Positions 41,066-43,970 of a DNA stretch of 43,970 bases are shown in pieces. The notes under the pieces were generated by a model. It saw only the letters and a list, made by a program, of their open reading frames with translations. It had not been told where the DNA came from and searched no databases. The stretch covers positions 1 to 43,970 of the forward strand of contig DATHMF010000008.1 of assembly GCA_035487355.1 (NCBI GenBank). The letters are read 5' to 3'. The number at the start of each line of letters is the position of its first letter. Position 1 is the first letter of the stretch. The stretch comes from Terriglobales bacterium (lineage in GTDB: Bacteria > Acidobacteriota > Terriglobia > Terriglobales > Acidobacteriaceae). A program made the translations under genes and the position numbers.

Positions 41066-41833
41066 TTGCTACAATCCTTTGGAATCAGGAACAATCCGTC
41101 AGGATTTTTCGTATTACAAGCTGGGGTGGCTAGTTTCGCGCCAATCCGAGTAATACGGGCGCCTGCAGTTCGGGCGAACTCAGAGGTGCAGGAGACGAGG
41201 CTGGCTGTACCGACTCAATCTTCGAGTGCGGGGGGGCACGATGAGCAGCAACAATCCGCTGCCCTGCTCCGCCGTTGTCTCGCCGGCGATGCCGCCGCCT
41301 GGGCGGAAATTGTGCAACTCCATAGCCGCAGAATCTATAACATCTGTTATCGTTTCACCGGCTCTTACGAGGATGCTCAGGATATCGCCCAGGAAGTCTT
41401 CATCAAGATTTACCGGACTCTGAAGACCTATGACGGGACTAGGGGAGCGTTTACGACCTGGATTACGACCGTGACCCGCAACCTCCTGGTAGATCATTAC
41501 CGCTCCCGCAAGAGCGACCGGCTTACCGATTCGCTGGAAGCTGCTCCCTCCGGCAATGAGGAGGCACCGACCCTGGGCGAGAGGCTGCAGGATTCGACCC
41601 CCAGTCCGGAGTCGCACATGCGGCGCAAAGACACGCAAAAGGTGGTGCAGCAGGGGCTGGCTAAGCTCTCACCCGAGCTGCGCGAGGCGGTAATCTTGCG
41701 TGACCTCGAGGAGCTGGACTACCGAGAAATAGCCGCTGTTTTAAAGGTTCCTGAGGGGACCGTGAAATCCAGGATTAATCGCGGGCGCACGGAACTTGGG
41801 CGCCTTTTACAACGTACATATAAGCAGGTATAG
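41066..41833 (+). CDS. ECF-type RNA polymerase sigma factor
   Basis: About 255 residues from TTG 41066. GTG 41126 and GTG 41186 are alternative starts; none has a convincing ribosome-binding site, and the first about 50 residues are not sigma-like. Sigma2 region: LLRRCLAGDAAAWAEIVQLH, YNICYRFTGSYEDAQDIAQE VFIKIYR, FTTWITTVTRNLLVDHYRSR. Sigma4 region: LAKLSPELREAVILRDLEEL DYREIAAVLKVPEGTVKSRI. Between them is an acidic linker. Directly followed by a zinc-finger anti-sigma factor, so it is the classic ECF pair. Confidence 0.92.
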   Translation: MLQSFGIRNNPSGFFVLQAGVASFAPIRVIRAPAVRANSEVQETRLAVPTQSSSAGGHDEQQQSAALLRRCLAGDAAAWAEIVQLHSRRIYNICYRFTGSYEDAQDIAQEVFIKIYRTLKTYDGTRGAFTTWITTVTRNLLVDHYRSRKSDRLTDSLEAAPSGNEEAPTLGERLQDSTPSPESHMRRKDTQKVVQQGLAKLSPELREAVILRDLEELDYREIAAVLKVPEGTVKSRINRGRTELGRLLQRTYKQV

Positions 41834-41834
41834 G

Positions 41835-42611
41835 ATGAACCAAAACCAGCAATACGGCATGCAATGCGCAGAATTCGAAGCTCTGCTGACCGAGGCCGTG
41901 GAAGGCTCGCTCGAGGAAGGTCATATGCAGAACTTCCGGGCACATGCAGGCACATGTGTCATCTGCGCGTCTTCATTCGCCGAGGCCACGGCAGGGTATC
42001 AGTGGGTGCGGTCGCTCGACCCGGAAGAACCACCGGTCCATTTGATCCACAACATTCTCGTGGCCACGACCGGCGTCGAGCCGGCCTCGACTCCAGCTCA
42101 GGTCCGGGTATCGCAATCCTGGACCCAGCGGCTGCAGGCATGGCTGCGCCCCGTGGTGAGGCCTATGCTGCAGCCACGCTTCGGCGCAACCTTCGCCATG
42201 GCGTTTTTCTCCATTGCTTTAATGCTGAATCTGGCAGGGGTTGACTTCACTCATATGGATTTGCGTCCCGGTGCCCTCCGCAGCCAGGCCGAGCACAGTT
42301 ATTACGCAACCAAGACCCGCGTAGTGAGGTATTACGACAGCATGCGCTTTGTCTATGAGCTGCAGGCCCGCATGCGCGAGCTCCGGAGCATGCTGCCCGA
42401 GGAAAACATCCAGCCGGAACCGCAGCAGCGCCAGGACCAGGAAAAAGACAAGAAAGAAAAGAACAATAAGGACATCAGTGTGCAACCCGACCCTAAGCAG
42501 GAAGAAGAAAATCAAGCCCAGCAGGGCAGCAATGCCGTGCTGGCGTCTTACACGCCCCATCTTTTGCGCTCCCCCTATTTCTTAATGCAACGAAACAGGA
42601 GGACAGCATGA
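41835..42611 (+). CDS. Zinc-finger (zf-HC2-like) anti-sigma factor, one transmembrane helix
   Basis: 258 residues, ATG 41835 one base after the sigma factor TAG. N-terminal zf-HC2 pattern: MQCAEFEALLTEAVEGSLEE, then FRAHAGTCVICASSF (C, H, C, C). A transmembrane helix lies at about 113-132 (FGATFAMAFFSIALMLNLAG). The periplasmic part is Gln/Glu/Lys-rich (QPEPQQRQDQEKDKKEKNNK). Likely holds the sigma factor at the membrane until an envelope signal releases it. The final codons overlap the next start (ATGA). Confidence 0.85.
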   Translation: MNQNQQYGMQCAEFEALLTEAVEGSLEEGHMQNFRAHAGTCVICASSFAEATAGYQWVRSLDPEEPPVHLIHNILVATTGVEPASTPAQVRVSQSWTQRLQAWLRPVVRPMLQPRFGATFAMAFFSIALMLNLAGVDFTHMDLRPGALRSQAEHSYYATKTRVVRYYDSMRFVYELQARMRELRSMLPEENIQPEPQQRQDQEKDKKEKNNKDISVQPDPKQEEENQAQQGSNAVLASYTPHLLRSPYFLMQRNRRTA

Positions 42612-43522
42612 ACTGCGCCATCCATCAACAGACTCCAGCCGTAGCCTACTGCCGCACCTGCGGCAAACCGCTCTGCGAAAGCTGCAAACGCGAGGTGCAC
42701 GGCATCATCTACTGCGAGGATTGCCTTGCCTCTCGTGTGCAAAGCGCGCCAGCCGCGACTGGGGTCGTGAATCCCAATGCTCCTCATCCGGGTGTTGCTT
42801 TTGTTCTGGGCTTCATTCCCGGCGTGGGGGCAATGTATTGCGGCGAGTTCATGAGGGCATTCATTCACGTTGCGGTCTTTGCCACTCTGATCGTCGCTAC
42901 CAGCGAAGTCAACGGTCTGTTCGGGATCCTGATTGGCTTCTGGTGCTTTTACATGATCTTCGATTCCTACCAGATCGCCAAGGCCAAGCAGGAAGGCCGG
43001 CCGATACAGGATATCTTTGGTTTCGGAGCACCTTCTTCTTCTTCCGCCCCGGCCCCAGCGTTTTCCGCTCCGCCGCTGATTGATGCAACCCGAAGCCGAA
43101 ACATGCCCATAGGCCCCATTGTGCTGATTGGGCTGGGCGTTCTGTTTCTGTTGCATACCATGGGAGTGCCCCTTTTCCATCATTTCGGAAAGCTGTGGCC
43201 CGTAGTCCTGATAGGAATTGGCGGATGGCTCATCTGGCAACGAACCCAAAGAGCCGCTTGCCGCTGCGTTGCTTGCACCGCGGTCTCCCTTATGGGGCCG
43301 ACAATCCTGGTTACGATTGGCGTAATGGGCATGTTGTCTGAATTTACTCCCGTCGGTTGGAAAGAGAGCTGGCCACTTATTCTGATTGTGGTCGGAGTGT
43401 TGAAATTCCTCCAGATCACCGGTTCGCGCGCGGGACACATTCCATACGGCGCTCCTTCGGTTCCACCGCCGCCCGGCAGCCCGGCTACGTCTTCCTCAGA
43501 AAACGAGGTCACCCATGGCTAG
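42608..43522 (+). CDS. Membrane protein with B-box-like zinc finger and LiaI/LiaF-type segments
   Basis: 304 residues. Residues 1-40 form a B-box-like zinc finger: CAIHQQTPAVAYCRTCGKPL, ESCKREVHGIIYCEDC. Then several transmembrane helices (GVAFVLGFIPGVGAMY, AFIHVAVFATLIVATS, ILIGFWCFYMIF), a Ser/Pro/Ala linker, and a C-terminal four-helix DUF5668/LiaI-type unit (IGPIVLIGLGVLFLLHTMG, LWPVVLIGIGGWLIWQRTQR, LWPLILIVVGVLKFL). It likely senses or stabilises the envelope; it is in the sigma/anti-sigma operon. Confidence 0.8.
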   Translation: MNCAIHQQTPAVAYCRTCGKPLCESCKREVHGIIYCEDCLASRVQSAPAATGVVNPNAPHPGVAFVLGFIPGVGAMYCGEFMRAFIHVAVFATLIVATSEVNGLFGILIGFWCFYMIFDSYQIAKAKQEGRPIQDIFGFGAPSSSSAPAPAFSAPPLIDATRSRNMPIGPIVLIGLGVLFLLHTMGVPLFHHFGKLWPVVLIGIGGWLIWQRTQRAACRCVACTAVSLMGPTILVTIGVMGMLSEFTPVGWKESWPLILIVVGVLKFLQITGSRAGHIPYGAPSVPPPPGSPATSSSENEVTHG

Positions 43523-43970
43523 CGAACCTGTTCCCGGCATTCCTTCACGCCGCCGCAGCTTTGCCGGCCCCATAGTTCTGATTTCGCTCGGCGTGATCTT
43601 TCTTCTGGGAAACATGCGAGTCATCACCTGGCCCAGCTTGGGAATCTGGTTTGCCCATTACTGGCCGCTGCTGCTGATTCTTTGGGGCCTCATCAAGCTG
43701 GTTGAACATACGATGGCTCGCCGCCAGGGTTACCAGGCTCCCAGTATTGGGTTCGGAGGAGGCTTTCTGGTCTTTATGATCATCGCCTGCGGACTTATGG
43801 CTTCCTGGATGGGAGGGTGGGACTGGACTAAAATCGGGCAAACCGTAGACGGTTTCAACATTCCCTGGGGCAACAAATACGACTATTCCAACGAAATTGA
43901 TCGGGCCGTCGCCTCGCATGGGGTTTTCACTTTGGCCCTGCAACGCGGTTCGATCACGGTATTGCCTTCG
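43515..43970 (+). CDS. DUF5668/LiaF-like membrane protein, 3' end cut by window
   Basis: Starts at ATG 43515, overlapping the previous gene by 8 bp; open to the window end (152 codons seen). N-terminus MASEPVPGIPSRRRSF, then transmembrane helices (AGPIVLISLGVIFLLGN, HYWPLLLILWGLIKLVEH, GFLVFMIIACGLMASWMG). The end (VFTLALQRGSITVLPS) looks like the start of a beta-helical DUF4097-type adhesin domain. Fifth gene of the sigma-factor operon. Confidence 0.8.
   Translation, partial: MASEPVPGIPSRRRSFAGPIVLISLGVIFLLGNMRVITWPSLGIWFAHYWPLLLILWGLIKLVEHTMARRQGYQAPSIGFGGGFLVFMIIACGLMASWMGGWDWTKIGQTVDGFNIPWGNKYDYSNEIDRAVASHGVFTLALQRGSITVLPS

Overview
The window is a stretch of bacterial chromosome, GC-rich and gene-dense, most probably from an Acidobacteriota member of the Terriglobia/Koribacter type. 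This rests on the secreted VWFA protein of the acidobacterial VWFA-related family, the Lgt/zapA/pheST neighbourhood, zinc-ribbon and PilZ/HEAT proteins of the style seen in that phylum, and gaps filled with short palindromic and 'CACCACAGAGG'-type repeats. The taxonomic call is inference; no rRNA is present. I saw no tRNA, rRNA or CRISPR array.

Layout. 1-4.8 kb: 3' end of a class II histone-deacetylase-like gene, a 1 kb repeat-rich gap, ffh, a secreted helical-repeat protein and a peroxiredoxin. 5-7.9 kb: the ribosome/tRNA-modification operon rpsP-khpA-rimM-trmD-rplS, then a 910-residue HEAT/PilZ protein on the opposite strand that separates it from rnhB (10.9-11.7 kb). 12-19.4 kb: PIG-L deacetylase (plus strand), then a minus-strand run of TonB_C protein, M61 peptidase, zinc-ribbon protein, VWFA protein, rluD and lgt. 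19.4-22.5 kb: a structured RNA read as 6S RNA (ssrS) with its own promoter, and a complete 2.33 kb IS1-like element with passenger genes inserted exactly at the zapA stop codon, between zapA and the 6S gene. 22.5-27.9 kb: zapB-like gene, pheT, pheS, rplT, rpmI and infC (minus). 28-31 kb: mtaB, an orphan receiver protein, a zinc-ribbon protein and rpsU. 31.3-41 kb (plus): gamma-carbonic anhydrase, DJ-1/PfpI protein, hisS, lipoprotein, aspS, membrane protein, KTSC protein, mutL, an AlkZ-like protein and cmk. 41-44 kb: ECF sigma factor, zinc-finger anti-sigma factor and two envelope proteins, the last cut by the window end.

Main points for a second look. (1) Three translation genes, rimM, infC and pheS, have no ATG/GTG/TTG where homology places the N-terminus, but have AUC, AUA and ACG respectively behind Shine-Dalgarno-like sequences. 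IF3 (infC) is the factor that discriminates against such starts. (2) The IS1-like element has perfect 26-bp ends, an 8-bp target duplication and at least three non-transposase genes, one with a predicted winged helix. (3) The putative 6S gene is cut off from zapA by that element. (4) TrmD carries an in-frame insertion of about 47 residues in its catalytic interdomain linker, and the HDAC-like protein has a similar-sized one. (5) A long nested hairpin lies between rimM and trmD.

Functionally most of the window is core information processing (SRP, ribosomal proteins, tRNA charging and modification, mismatch repair, RNase HII) with interspersed envelope and secretion genes. Accessory content is limited to the IS element and the intergenic repeat families.
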